42,551 nucleotides of DNA, taken from positions 1-42,551 of the forward strand of contig CALXCD010000014.1 in assembly GCA_944386715.1 (NCBI GenBank), in the 5' to 3' direction. This DNA comes from an uncultured Clostridia bacterium. GTDB lineage: Bacteria > Bacillota > Clostridia > TANB77 > CAG-508. Below are positions 15,434 through 25,409 of the stretch, piece by piece. The notes beneath the pieces were generated by a model. It ran no database searches, had not been told where the DNA came from, and worked only from the letters and a program-made list of their open reading frames with translations. Each line of letters starts with the position of its first letter. Within the stretch, counting starts at the first letter, position 1. Both the position numbers and the translations under genes were made by a program.

Positions 15434-16216
15434 ATGGAAAAAGAAACAAAAATAGGAGTATTTGATTCAGGAATAGGTGGAATAACAGTATTAAAAGAAA
15501 TCATAAGAATATTACCAAATGAAAATTATATTTACTTTAGTGACTCTTTATATAATCCATATGGAGATAAAAGCCCCCAAAAGATAATACATAGATGTGA
15601 AGAAATAACACAATTCTTAATAAAAGAAAATTGTAAAGCTATAGTGATTGCTTGCAATACTGCAAGTGCAACAGCAGTACAGTATTTAAGAAAAAAATAT
15701 AAAAATATGTTATTTATTGCCATTGAACCAGCTTATAAAATGGTATATGATTATGCTTATGAAAAACCAACTTTAGTAATGGCAACAAAAGGAACCATCA
15801 GAAGTGAAAAGTTTAATCTACTATTTCAAAAATATAATAACCACAAGACTTATTTGCATGCATGTATTGGATTAGCAGACATAATAGAAAAAGGAGATAA
15901 AGAAAAAATTCAAAAATATTTAAAAAAAGAAATTGGTATATTTAAAGGAAAAGTTAATAATGTCGTGCTAGGATGTACACATTATCCATTAATAGAAACA
16001 CAAATAAGAGAAGTATTAGGAAAAGATATCACTTTTTTCAATGGAGCAGCGAGGCTAGCCATTCATTTGAAAGACGAGTTAGAAGCAAGAGATTTGCTGG
16101 AAAATAAAGAAGGAAAAGTAGAATTTTTAGACTCTCAAAATCTACCAGAAAAAGAAAAGCGATTTTGGGAATTATTAAAAATAGAAGAAGGAAAAAAATA
16201 TGAAATTATTAAATAA
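15434..16216 (+). CDS. murI: Glutamate racemase
   Basis: The 260-aa protein has the diagnostic motifs: IGVFDSGIGGITVLKEI at the N-terminus, VIACNTASATA with the first catalytic Cys, and VVLGCTHYPLIE with the second. It makes D-glutamate for peptidoglycan. AATAGGTGAAAAA precedes the ATG. The 3' end overlaps the start of apt by 17 bases, suggesting translational coupling. The sequence FDSLYNPYGDKSP-like segment (SDSLYNPYGDKSPQKI) is the usual substrate-loop region. Nothing is missing relative to the family. Confidence 0.95.
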   Translation: MEKETKIGVFDSGIGGITVLKEIIRILPNENYIYFSDSLYNPYGDKSPQKIIHRCEEITQFLIKENCKAIVIACNTASATAVQYLRKKYKNMLFIAIEPAYKMVYDYAYEKPTLVMATKGTIRSEKFNLLFQKYNNHKTYLHACIGLADIIEKGDKEKIQKYLKKEIGIFKGKVNNVVLGCTHYPLIETQIREVLGKDITFFNGAARLAIHLKDELEARDLLENKEGKVEFLDSQNLPEKEKRFWELLKIEEGKKYEIIK

Positions 16217-16742
16217 TAAATTAAAAAATGAGTTAAAAATTAGAACACAAAAAGACTATCCAATAAAAGGAGTAGAATTTATTGATATTACACCATTAAC
16301 AATGCAAAAAGAAGTAATGGAAGAAATTATCCAAAAATTTTTAGAAGAAACAAAAAATAAAAAAATTGACTATATTGTATCACCTGAAGCAAGAGGATTT
16401 TTATTTGGAACAGCATTAGCAAGTCAGTTAAAAGTTGGATTTATCCCTGTCAGAAAAAAAGGCAAATTACCACCAACAACTGTAGAAACACAAATTGATT
16501 ATCAAAAAGAATATGGAAAAGATATATTAGAATTGCCTAAATTAGTGGAGAAATCTTATCAAAATAAAAATTTCTATATCATAGATGATATTTATGCTAC
16601 TGGAAATACGGTAAAAGCGATTCAAAAAGGAATTCAGAATTTAGGAGGAAATATAGTAGGAACAGGAGTTATTATCAACATTGTAGACTTAAATCAAGAC
16701 AAAAATATCTTTTCCTTATTAGAGGTACAAGAAGAAACATAA
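16200..16742 (+). CDS. apt: Adenine phosphoribosyltransferase
   Basis: The 180-aa protein shows GVEFIDITPL, SPEARGFLFGTALASQLK, the flexible-loop VRKKGKLPPTTV and the PRPP-binding IIDDIYATGNT. It converts adenine and PRPP to AMP (purine salvage). It overlaps murI by 17 bases and uses AAGAAGG within murI for ribosome binding. The PRPP motif normally ends D-D-L/V-x-A-T-G-G-T; here the second Gly is Asn (ATGNT), a mild deviation. The gene is followed by a convergent gene with palindrome copy D between. Confidence 0.93.
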   Translation: MKLLNNKLKNELKIRTQKDYPIKGVEFIDITPLTMQKEVMEEIIQKFLEETKNKKIDYIVSPEARGFLFGTALASQLKVGFIPVRKKGKLPPTTVETQIDYQKEYGKDILELPKLVEKSYQNKNFYIIDDIYATGNTVKAIQKGIQNLGGNIVGTGVIINIVDLNQDKNIFSLLEVQEET

Positions 16743-16772
16743 AAACAATGTTAAGAAAAAATATATTATATT

Positions 16773-16868
16773 AAAAAATGTGTACCATATTAAGATTTGT
16801 AATCAAAGACCTGGATTGTTACGCCTAAGATATGTTTTTGATAAAAATCTTAATATGGTAACATTTTT
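16773..16868 (-). repeat. Intergenic palindrome copy D
   Basis: Arms TACCATATTAAGATTT and AAATCTTAATATGGTA pair exactly, and the pairing extends outward (AATGT/ACATT) with one bulged G. The core read on the minus strand is AGGCGTAACAATCCAGGTCTT. Compared with copies A-C (TTGATATATTAATATTT), several arm positions differ, and the opposite arm changes with them. It lies between convergent apt and the ferritin-like gene, where it could terminate both. Confidence 0.8.
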
Positions 16869-16884
16869 AGTTTGAAAATTATTT

Positions 16885-17313
16885 TTAAAGATATTTTTTT
16901 AATTGTTCTACTGTATTTTCTTGAAAATGAATAAAATCTTTTAAAATATTTTTAATAGATTCATCTGTATCTGGGTTTTGGTTTAACAGTTTAACCCCTT
17001 CTATAATTCCCATATTAGTACCTTTTAACATCATTTCTGCAATATGAGAATTACTCTTATCATCCATGGTGCTAAATTCCACACTCATCCAACCCATAGC
17101 CTTTTGCATAGGATTTAATTCTTTTGGAAAATCATCATATTTTGTTAAAGTGTCATTAACCTCATTCAAAAGACGATTATACTCATCATATTGATATTTT
17201 AAATCTTGCTTAAATCGGTCATCTTGAACTTTTTCAGCGACATTAGAAATAGAATCCATTCCCATTTTAATTCCTTTATTCAATTCATTTAAAATATAAT
17301 TTGGATTATCCAT
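16885..17313 (-). CDS. Ferritin-like helical-bundle protein (DUF2383-like)
   Basis: The 142-aa, all-helical protein (NYILNELNKGIKMGMDSISN; ...DLKYQYDEYNRLLNEVND) has four long amphipathic helices in the arrangement of ferritin-like DUF2383 and rubrerythrin-like proteins. Candidate metal residues are E/H in QYDEYNRL, SVEFSTMDDKSNSHIAEM and IHFQENTVEQL. AAGGAGG is seven bases upstream of ATG on the minus strand. It is divergent from dps, and the 120-base region between them probably holds both promoters. Stress or iron handling is inferred from the fold and neighbour. Confidence 0.6.
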   Translation of the reverse strand: MDNPNYILNELNKGIKMGMDSISNVAEKVQDDRFKQDLKYQYDEYNRLLNEVNDTLTKYDDFPKELNPMQKAMGWMSVEFSTMDDKSNSHIAEMMLKGTNMGIIEGVKLLNQNPDTDESIKNILKDFIHFQENTVEQLKKYL

Positions 17314-17436
17314 TATAAACCTCCTTAAAAAATAGATAATATTAGTATAAACAAAAAAATAAAAATTATGAAAAAAGAATAAAATTACTAAAATGGAGCA
17401 AACTAAAAAAGAATATTGAGAAAAGGAGAATGAAAA

Positions 17437-17874
17437 ATGAATGAATTAAGTAAAGAATTAAATAGCTTTTTAGCTAATCTATGTGTATTTTATAGGAAGT
17501 TACAAAATTACCATTGGAACATTATAGGAAAAGATTTTTTTGTTTTACATGCAAAATTAGAGGAATATTATGATGATGTCAATAGCCAAATTGACGAAAT
17601 AGCAGAGCATATTTTAACTTTAGGAAAACAGCCTTTAGGAACGATGAAAGATTATTTAGAAATTGCAAGTATTCAAGAAGCAAAAAATGAGAAAGTAGAA
17701 GATAAAGAAGTTTTTACAAAAATAATAGCAGATTATGAATTGTTATTACAAACAGCAACAAGCATAAAAGAATTAGCAGAAGAAAAGAAAAGTGCAGCAA
17801 CTTCTAGTTTAATGGATGATTATATTTTAGATTATAGTAAGAAGTTGTGGATGTTAAAACAAAGTATGGAATAA
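17437..17874 (+). CDS. dps: Dps-family ferritin-like protein
   Basis: The 145-aa protein has the Dps ferroxidase signature: LQNYHWNIIGKDFFVLHAKL, then EEYYDDVNSQIDEIAEHI, giving His, His, Asp and Glu ligands shared across the subunit interface. LGKQPLGTMKDYLEIASI follows, as in Dps/MrgA. It oxidises Fe(II) with peroxide, stores the iron and protects DNA. The ribosome binding site is AAAGGAG. The C-terminus carries no lysine-rich tail. It is followed by palindrome copy B. Confidence 0.92.
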   Translation: MNELSKELNSFLANLCVFYRKLQNYHWNIIGKDFFVLHAKLEEYYDDVNSQIDEIAEHILTLGKQPLGTMKDYLEIASIQEAKNEKVEDKEVFTKIIADYELLLQTATSIKELAEEKKSAATSSLMDDYILDYSKKLWMLKQSME

Positions 17875-17914
17875 AGAAGAAGTGACTATTCACAGTTTTC
17901 AAAATAAATGATTA

Positions 17915-18006
17915 AAAATGTTGATATATTAATATTTTTGCCAAAAACATAGCTTGGGCGTAACAATCCGAGTCTTTGTCAACAAATATTAATATATCAA
18001 CATTTT
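17915..18006 (+). repeat. Intergenic palindrome copy B
   Basis: The arms AAAATGTTGATATATTAATA(TTT) and (AAA)TATTAATATATCAACATTTT are perfect complements (23 bp). The loop core is GGGCGTAACAATCCGAGTCTT. It is in the same orientation as copy A and lies between dps and the recN promoter element. Confidence 0.85.
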
Positions 18007-18044
18007 AGTTATTCAAAAATGAATAACTTTGAATTGTAAAAAAA

Positions 18045-18119
18045 ACTAAAAAAATGTTCGTAAAAAGTATTGACAAAATTTTGTTTTGTAGATACAATAA
18101 AAGCGAACATTTTTTTAGT
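18045..18119 (+). promoter_or_regulatory. recN promoter bracketed by a perfect 16-bp inverted repeat
   Basis: TTGACA (18070-18075) and TACAAT (18093-18098), spacer 17, form the promoter. ACTAAAAAAATGTTCG (18045-18060) and CGAACATTTTTTTAGT (18104-18119) are exact inverted repeats around it. The half-sequences ATGTTCG and CGAACAT equal the two halves of the Firmicute LexA box but are separated and in outward order, so classical LexA binding is not shown. The right arm starts where transcription would begin. Confidence 0.75.
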
Positions 18120-18143
18120 GTATAAAAATTAGGAGATGATACC

Positions 18144-19772
18144 ATGTTAACAAATTTGCATATCAAAAATATAGGGATTATAGAAGATTTAAATATTGAA
18201 TTTAATCAAGGTTTAAATGTATTAACTGGTGAAACAGGAGCGGGAAAAACATTAATTATAGATTCTTTACAGATTATATCAGGAGGAAGATTTTCCAAAG
18301 AAATGATACGAAAAGGGGAAAATTATTCTTTTGTAGAATTATGCCTATATGAACCAGAAAATGAAAATGCCATAGAGGGAAATATCATTGTATCTAGAGA
18401 GATTAATAGCAATGGAAAAAATATGTGCAAAATTAACGGAAGAATGGTAACTGTAAATGAACTAAAAGAATTTATGCACCAATTTATTGAAATACATGGG
18501 CAAAACGATAATCAGGATTTATTAGATAATAAATTACACATTTGCTATTTAGACGGATTTGCAGGAAAAGAATTAGAAATAAAAAAAGAAGAATACCAAA
18601 AGCTATATCAAGTATATTTAGAGATAAAAAAAGATTTAAAAAACAACTTTGGTGATGAAAAAGAAAAGCAAAGAAAATTAGACTTATTACAATATCAAGT
18701 AACTGAAATAAATGAGGCAAATTTAAAAGAAGGAGAAGAAGAAAAACTAGAAGAAAAAAGAAGTAAAATATTAAATGCAGAAAAAATTGCAGAAAATTTA
18801 AAACAAGCAGAAAATGATATTGGTGAAAGTGCAATAGATAATATTAGTGCAGCAATTCGTGCATTAGAGAAAATAGAAACATTAGATGAAAATTATGCAA
18901 AAGCATCTTGTGATTTAAAGAATATATATTATGAATTACAAGAAATCTTTCGTGATATCAGTAGTTATGCCCAAGAAGTAGATTTCGATGAAGATGAAAG
19001 AACACAAATAGAAGAAAGACTAGATGTAATCCATACATTAAAAAGAAAATACGGGAACAATATAACAGAAATTTTAGAATATAAAAAAGAAATGAAACAG
19101 GAAATAGAAAAAATAGAAAATTTAGAAGAATATCATCAAAAACAAAGAGAAAAACTAGCTAATATAGAAAAACAAATGGAAATATTAGCAAAAGAACTAC
19201 ACCAAATGAGAACAGAAAAAGCAGAAAAATTAAGTAAAGCCATTAATCAGGAATTAGAAGAATTAGAAATGAAAAATGCGAAGATAACAGTAAAAATAGA
19301 ATTAACTAATGAATTTTCAAGAATGGGAAAAGATAAAGTTACCTTTTATATCACAACTAATATAGGTGAAGAAGAAAACGAACTATCTAAAATGGCATCA
19401 GGAGGAGAAATGTCAAGAACCATGCTTGCCATCAAAAAAGTATTAGCGGATACAGACAAAATGCCAATTTTAGTATTTGATGAAATTGACACAGGAATTA
19501 GTGGAAAAGCAGCAAATAGTGTAGCTAAAAAATTAAAAACCATTGCCAAAAATCATCAAGTAATGTGTATTTCTCATTTACCTAATATTGCAGCAATAGC
19601 AGATTTTAATTACTTTATTAGTAAAAATACCAGAAATGAAAGGACTAAAACACAAATTAAATTATTAGAAGAAAAAGAAGTAATAGAAGAAATAGCAAGG
19701 ATTTCTTCTGGAGAAGTAAATGAGGTAACTTTAAAATATGCAACAGAATTAAGAAACAAAAAAGCCTCTTAA
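18144..19772 (+). CDS. recN: DNA repair ATPase
   Basis: The 542-aa SMC-like protein has Walker A GETGAGKTLII near residue 30, a long central coiled coil (residues about 150-360, rich in E/K/L heptads), the ABC signature MASGGEMSRTMLAIK, and Walker B ILVFDEIDTGISG. QFIEIHGQNDNQDLL is typical of RecN. It gathers DNA ends in double-strand-break repair. AGGAGATGATACC precedes the ATG. It has its own promoter with an unusual flanking inverted repeat; recN is usually under SOS control. Confidence 0.95.
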   Translation: MLTNLHIKNIGIIEDLNIEFNQGLNVLTGETGAGKTLIIDSLQIISGGRFSKEMIRKGENYSFVELCLYEPENENAIEGNIIVSREINSNGKNMCKINGRMVTVNELKEFMHQFIEIHGQNDNQDLLDNKLHICYLDGFAGKELEIKKEEYQKLYQVYLEIKKDLKNNFGDEKEKQRKLDLLQYQVTEINEANLKEGEEEKLEEKRSKILNAEKIAENLKQAENDIGESAIDNISAAIRALEKIETLDENYAKASCDLKNIYYELQEIFRDISSYAQEVDFDEDERTQIEERLDVIHTLKRKYGNNITEILEYKKEMKQEIEKIENLEEYHQKQREKLANIEKQMEILAKELHQMRTEKAEKLSKAINQELEELEMKNAKITVKIELTNEFSRMGKDKVTFYITTNIGEEENELSKMASGGEMSRTMLAIKKVLADTDKMPILVFDEIDTGISGKAANSVAKKLKTIAKNHQVMCISHLPNIAAIADFNYFISKNTRNERTKTQIKLLEEKEVIEEIARISSGEVNEVTLKYATELRNKKAS

Positions 19773-19785
19773 AATGAAATAATAA

Positions 19786-21139
<1,354 letters not shown>

Positions 21140-21268
21140 TTGTTATTGCTATTCATCCTAGTACAATTATATTATCATGGAATACTTCATAAGCAACTAA
21201 ATGAACGATACGAGTGCAATTATAATCATAAAGATTGACAAAATTTTAACCAAAAAAGAATAAAATAC

Positions 21269-21332
21269 TTGAAAAAATTGGAAAAATATAGTAAAATGCA
21301 AATGTATTGCAAAAGTATACATTTGCATTTTT
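21269..21332 (+). promoter_or_regulatory. Promoter-like sequence overlapping a perfect 15-bp hairpin
   Basis: TTGAAA (21269) and TAAAAT (21292-21297), spacer 17, merge into AAAATGCAAATGTAT (21293-21307), which pairs exactly with ATACATTTGCATTTT (21317-21331). The hairpin ends in TTTTTAATTT, so it may be the eno terminator, or the palindrome may be an operator over the -10. The rest of the 350-base gap 21140-21489 shows nothing else recognisable before the promoter at 21463. Confidence 0.5.
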
Positions 21333-21462
21333 AATTTCAAAGTTTAATCAAACCATATTTTATCAAAAATTCAATCAAATTTTAATCCCCAAAATGAAAA
21401 ATTAAAAGAAAAGAAGGTGAGAACAAAATAATAGAAAACATATATTTACTATAAAATAAATA

Positions 21463-21491
21463 TTGACATATTAAACAAACTAAAGTATAAT
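21463..21491 (+). promoter_or_regulatory. Consensus promoter overlapping the first ATG of the Rpn-family gene
   Basis: TTGACA (21463-21468) and TATAAT (21486-21491), spacer 17, match consensus at all 12 positions. The -10 overlaps the ATG at 21490. Confidence 0.7.
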
Positions 21492-22554
21492 GGAGGTGGC
21501 AAAAATATACAAATTTACCTATACAGATTATATAATTTATCAACAAATAATAAAAACAAAGACAGAACTAAAAGATATTAATGAAAGTTATCATTATGGC
21601 CAAAACAAAATTAAACATTATCATGACAAAATTTTCAAAGAGCTATTTACAAACAAAAGAGAAACTGCTTTATTTATCAATAAATATTTAGGATTAAAAG
21701 GAACAAAAAATGAAATAAAGGAAAAAGATTTACAAAAATGTGATACAGAATACATAACAAAAGAGAAAGAAAAATTAGAATCTGATATTTTATACAAATT
21801 AAAACAAAAAGAAATATATTTTTTAATAGAACATCAAAGTACAGTAGATTTTTCAATGGCAGAGAGAATATTAGAATATTGTGTGGAAGTTATTAGAAAA
21901 ATAAAAAAAGAAAGAATAATAAATTATCAGAAAGAAGAAATGCCAGGAATTTATCCAATTGTATTGTATACAGGAAAAAGAAAATGGACAGCAAAAACAG
22001 AACTAATCCAAATGCAAGAGGAAATATACGGAATAGAGAAAAGATTAAATTGTAGTTATTTATTAGTAGATATTAATAAACATACAAAAGAAGAGTTAAT
22101 CAAAGAAAGAAGTAGTATAGCAAAAGCAATGTTAATGGAAAAAGTTCAAAACAAGAAAGAATTATTAGAAATATTAGAAAAAGTAGTAAAAGAAGAATTA
22201 ACAAAAGAAGAAAAAGAATTTATAACAGATATCATAACGAACATAGCAAGAGAAGAAATAGGAGAAGAAAAAGCAAAAGAATTAGAGGAGAAAATAATAG
22301 AAGAAAGAGAGGAAAGTAAAATGGTAATTGAAAATTTGAGAAGGATTATAAGAGAAGATAGAGAAGAAGCAAGACAAGAAGGTAGACAAGAAGGAATCAA
22401 TCAAGGAATTAGTCAAGGGATTAATCAGGCTATTAAGCAAGTAGTGAAACGAATGTTAAAAAATAAAATGAAAGATGAAACTATAAAAAAGATGACAGAA
22501 ATTAATGATATTGAATTAGAAAAAATAAAAAGAGAAATGCAAAATAGGTGTTAA
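21490..22554 (+). CDS. Rpn/YhgA-like PD-(D/E)xK nuclease (transposase_31-like)
   Basis: The protein (up to 354 aa) has the Rpn/YhgA N-terminal signature HYHDKIFKELFTNKRETALF followed by INKYLGL, the core ESDILYKLKQKEIYFLIEHQ (Asp and Glu-x-Gln of the nuclease motif), MAERILEYCVEVIR and PIVLYTGKRKW. The C-terminal third is a charged helix with RQEGRQEGINQGISQGINQA repeats. Rpn proteins are RecA-independent recombination-promoting nucleases, and some act in phage defence. The start is uncertain: ATG 21490 lies within a consensus -10, so either translation is leaderless from GTG 21496 or another promoter is used. No other in-frame ATG precedes the conserved domain. Confidence 0.82.
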   Translation: MEVAKIYKFTYTDYIIYQQIIKTKTELKDINESYHYGQNKIKHYHDKIFKELFTNKRETALFINKYLGLKGTKNEIKEKDLQKCDTEYITKEKEKLESDILYKLKQKEIYFLIEHQSTVDFSMAERILEYCVEVIRKIKKERIINYQKEEMPGIYPIVLYTGKRKWTAKTELIQMQEEIYGIEKRLNCSYLLVDINKHTKEELIKERSSIAKAMLMEKVQNKKELLEILEKVVKEELTKEEKEFITDIITNIAREEIGEEKAKELEEKIIEEREESKMVIENLRRIIREDREEARQEGRQEGINQGISQGINQAIKQVVKRMLKNKMKDETIKKMTEINDIELEKIKREMQNRC

Positions 22555-22650
22555 AATTTTCCAAAACTTGATTTTTCAACTCATTTATAGTAGAATTAAA
22601 CTTACAAAAATGTCACTTTTCAAAATGACAATAAAAATAGGTGAGAAAAA

Positions 22651-24525
22651 ATGATAGAAAAAATAAATTCGCCAGAGGATGTAAAAAAATTAAATCTTCA
22701 AGAAAAAGAACAATTAGCAGAAGAAATAAGGAAATACATTTTAGAGGTAGTGTCTGAAAATGGAGGACATCTTGCCTCTAATTTGGGTGTTGTAGAACTT
22801 TCTATTGCACTACATAGTGTATTTGATTTACCAAAGGATAAAATAATATGGGATGTAGGACATCAAACCTATGTACATAAAATAATAACAGGGAGAAGAG
22901 AAGCATTAAAAACATTAAGAAAATTAAATGGAATAGCAGGATTTCCTAAAACAAACGAGTCAGAAACAGACTGTTTTAACACAGGGCATAGCAGTACCTC
23001 CATATCAGCAGCATTAGGAATGGCAAGGGCAAGAGATTTAAAAGGAGAAAAACATAGTGTATTAGCTGTAATAGGAGATGGGGCCCTAACAGGAGGAATG
23101 GCATTAGAAGCTTTAAATGATGCAGGGTATAGCCAAAGTAAATTAACTGTCATATTAAATGATAATGAAATGAGTATATCCAAAAATATTGGTGGATTAA
23201 ACATGCTACTTAGCAAGTTAAGAACGAAAAAAATGTACACCAAATCAAATGTATCCATCAAAAAAATGTTAAATAAAATACCAGTAATAGGAAAGTCATT
23301 AGTTAAAATAATCAGAAGAGCCAAAAGAGGAATTAAACAATTAATTATTCCCAAAATGTTCTTTGAAGATATCGGATTTCGATATTTAGGTCCAGTAGAC
23401 GGACATAATATAGAACAACTAGAAAGTCTGTTAAAAATCAGTAAACAATTAGATGGACCAGTGATTATTCATGTATTAACCAAAAAAGGAAAAGGATATG
23501 AAATTGCAGAAAAGAATCCAGATAGATTTCATGCAACAGGTCCATTTGACATCAAAACTGGGAAAAGTAAAAAAGAAAAAAAACCAGACTATTCTAAAAT
23601 AATGGGAGAAACATTAGTAGAACTTGCTCATGAAAATGATAAGATAGTAGCCATTACAGCTTCGATGAAGGATGGAACAGGACTAAGTGCCTTTGCAAAA
23701 GAATTTCCAGACAGATTTTTTGATATAGGAATAGCAGAACAACACGCCTTGGGATTAGCAGCAGGAATGGCAAAAGAAGGAATGATACCAGTAGTTCCTA
23801 TCTATTCATCTTTTTATCAAAGAGCATATGACCAAGTAATTCATGATATCGCAATGCAACAACTACCAGTAGTGATGTGTGTGGATAGAGCAGGAATTGT
23901 TGGGGCAGATGGAGAGACACATCAAGGAACACTAGATATGGCATTTTTTAGACTGGTTCCTAATGTAGTAATTTTAGCACCTAAAAACTTTGAAGAATTA
24001 AAAGAAATGTTAGAATTTGCGGTAACTTTAAACAAACCAGTCGTAATTCGTTATCCAAGAGGAGGAGAAGACAGCTATCATTTTAAAATGCAAGAAAAAA
24101 TAGTGTTAGGCAAAGCTGAAGTCTTAAAAGAAGGAACAGATATTACGATAGTTGCCATTGGAAAAACAGTGGCAAGAGCAATGAAAATTGCGGAAAAACT
24201 AGAAAAAGAAGAAATACAAGCAGAAGTAATTAATTGTAGATTTTTAAAACCATTAGATACACAAACTATCAAAGAATCGATTGAAAAGACAAAAACAGTA
24301 ATAACAATCGAAGATGGTACCAGTATTAATGGATTAGGAACAGCTGTAGAAGAACTTATCATAGAAGAAAAATTGGAAAATATTGATTTCCAAAAATTTG
24401 CTTATCCAGATGAGTTTATTAAACATGGTAGTGTAGAAGAATTAGAAAAAATTTATGGATTAGATGAAGAAAATATTTTGAAAAAAGCAGAAGAATTAAT
24501 AAGAACAAAATGTAGCATAATATAA
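22651..24525 (+). CDS. dxs: 1-deoxy-D-xylulose-5-phosphate synthase
   Basis: The 624-aa thiamine-diphosphate enzyme has the N-terminal GGHLASNLGVVELSIALH, WDVGHQTYVHKI, GHSSTSISAALGMA, the ThDP/Mg motif GDGALTGGMALEALN with NDNEMSISKN, the catalytic GIAEQHALGLAAGMA and the C-terminal domain DRAGIVGADGETHQG. It condenses pyruvate and glyceraldehyde 3-phosphate, the first step of the MEP isoprenoid pathway, and also feeds thiamine and pyridoxal synthesis. AATAGGTGAG precedes the ATG. ylmH follows after 16 bases on the same strand. Confidence 0.96.
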   Translation: MIEKINSPEDVKKLNLQEKEQLAEEIRKYILEVVSENGGHLASNLGVVELSIALHSVFDLPKDKIIWDVGHQTYVHKIITGRREALKTLRKLNGIAGFPKTNESETDCFNTGHSSTSISAALGMARARDLKGEKHSVLAVIGDGALTGGMALEALNDAGYSQSKLTVILNDNEMSISKNIGGLNMLLSKLRTKKMYTKSNVSIKKMLNKIPVIGKSLVKIIRRAKRGIKQLIIPKMFFEDIGFRYLGPVDGHNIEQLESLLKISKQLDGPVIIHVLTKKGKGYEIAEKNPDRFHATGPFDIKTGKSKKEKKPDYSKIMGETLVELAHENDKIVAITASMKDGTGLSAFAKEFPDRFFDIGIAEQHALGLAAGMAKEGMIPVVPIYSSFYQRAYDQVIHDIAMQQLPVVMCVDRAGIVGADGETHQGTLDMAFFRLVPNVVILAPKNFEELKEMLEFAVTLNKPVVIRYPRGGEDSYHFKMQEKIVLGKAEVLKEGTDITIVAIGKTVARAMKIAEKLEKEEIQAEVINCRFLKPLDTQTIKESIEKTKTVITIEDGTSINGLGTAVEELIIEEKLENIDFQKFAYPDEFIKHGSVEELEKIYGLDEENILKKAEELIRTKCSII

Positions 24526-24541
24526 ATGAAAGGAAGGCAAA

Positions 24542-25327
24542 ATGAACGAACAAGAAATATTAAACACCTATAAAAAGCAAGAAGATAAAATATGTTTAGC
24601 ACAAGTTTTAGACAAAATAAAGCTTAGTCAAAATAAAAATATCACACAAAATACAAATTTTTTAGACATGTATCAAATTGCTTTAGTAAAAAATTTCTTA
24701 AAAAAAATAAAATATGAACAATACAAATTATGGGGAGGATATGAGGATGCAGAAAGAAAAATATTTATGGCATATCCAGAAGAAGAAAAGGCCTCAAATG
24801 AATTATTAAAAGTAGTAAGAATTGTCTTGCCAGAAGAAGACAAAGGAAAATATACACACAGAAATTATTTAGGCGGAATCATAAAATTAGGATTAAAAAG
24901 AGAAATGGTAGGAGATATTTTAGTAGATGAACAAGGTGCAGATATCATTGTAATAAACGACTTCGCAACCATTTTAAAAGAACAGCTAATTACATTAACA
25001 AGATTTGCAAATAGTAAAATAGAAATAGTAGATATTCAAAATTTAAGAAAACCAAAAATACAAAAAGAAGAAATAAAAATTATTGTAGCTTCTCTTAGAT
25101 TAGATAATATTGTATCAGATTTAGCTAGAACTTCTAGAAATAAAGCAGTAGAAATTATCAAACAAGAAAGAGTATTTATGAATGGACAAAATGAAATTAA
25201 GGCTTCAAAACAAGTAAAAATAAACGATATTATTACTATTCGAGGAAAAGGAAGATTTATCATAAAAGAAATAGCTGGAACAACAAGAAGTGGAAGACCA
25301 ATACTTACCATAGAAAAATATGTATAA
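24542..25327 (+). CDS. ylmH: YlmH-family S4-domain RNA-binding protein
   Basis: The 261-aa protein has an N-terminal domain with FLDMYQIALVKNFLKK and GGYEDAERKIFMAYPEE, a middle KLGLKREMVGDILVDEQGA, and a C-terminal S4 RNA-binding domain (LRLDNIVSDLARTSRNKAVE, then FMNGQNEIKASKQVKINDII). This matches YlmH, a ribosome-associated factor reported to act on stalled or obstructed large subunits in Bacillus and usually placed with cell-division genes. Here it lies after dxs. GGAAGGC precedes the ATG. A degenerate palindrome separates it from the convergent rimI. Confidence 0.88.
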   Translation: MNEQEILNTYKKQEDKICLAQVLDKIKLSQNKNITQNTNFLDMYQIALVKNFLKKIKYEQYKLWGGYEDAERKIFMAYPEEEKASNELLKVVRIVLPEEDKGKYTHRNYLGGIIKLGLKREMVGDILVDEQGADIIVINDFATILKEQLITLTRFANSKIEIVDIQNLRKPKIQKEEIKIIVASLRLDNIVSDLARTSRNKAVEIIKQERVFMNGQNEIKASKQVKINDIITIRGKGRFIIKEIAGTTRSGRPILTIEKYV

Positions 25328-25356
25328 AGTAATTGTTTTGATAAAATTAGAAAAAG

Positions 25357-25408
25357 ATGGATATATTAATATTTTTGACAAAAACATATATTAATATTAT
25401 TTAGCAAA
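25357..25408 (+). repeat. Degenerate palindrome copy E: two left arms joined
   Basis: GATATATTAATATTTTTGAC, followed by AAAAACATA, matches the left half of copy B. It is followed directly by TATTAATATTATTTAGCAAA, which matches the left half of copy A. The core and right arm are absent. It sits between convergent ylmH and rimI. Confidence 0.6.
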
Positions 25409-25409
25409 A

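Noticed and set aside
18045..18119. Canonical LexA box at recN
   Set aside because: CGAACAT and ATGTTCG are present but in outward order and 43 bases apart, not as a contiguous CGAAC-N4-GTTCG palindrome.
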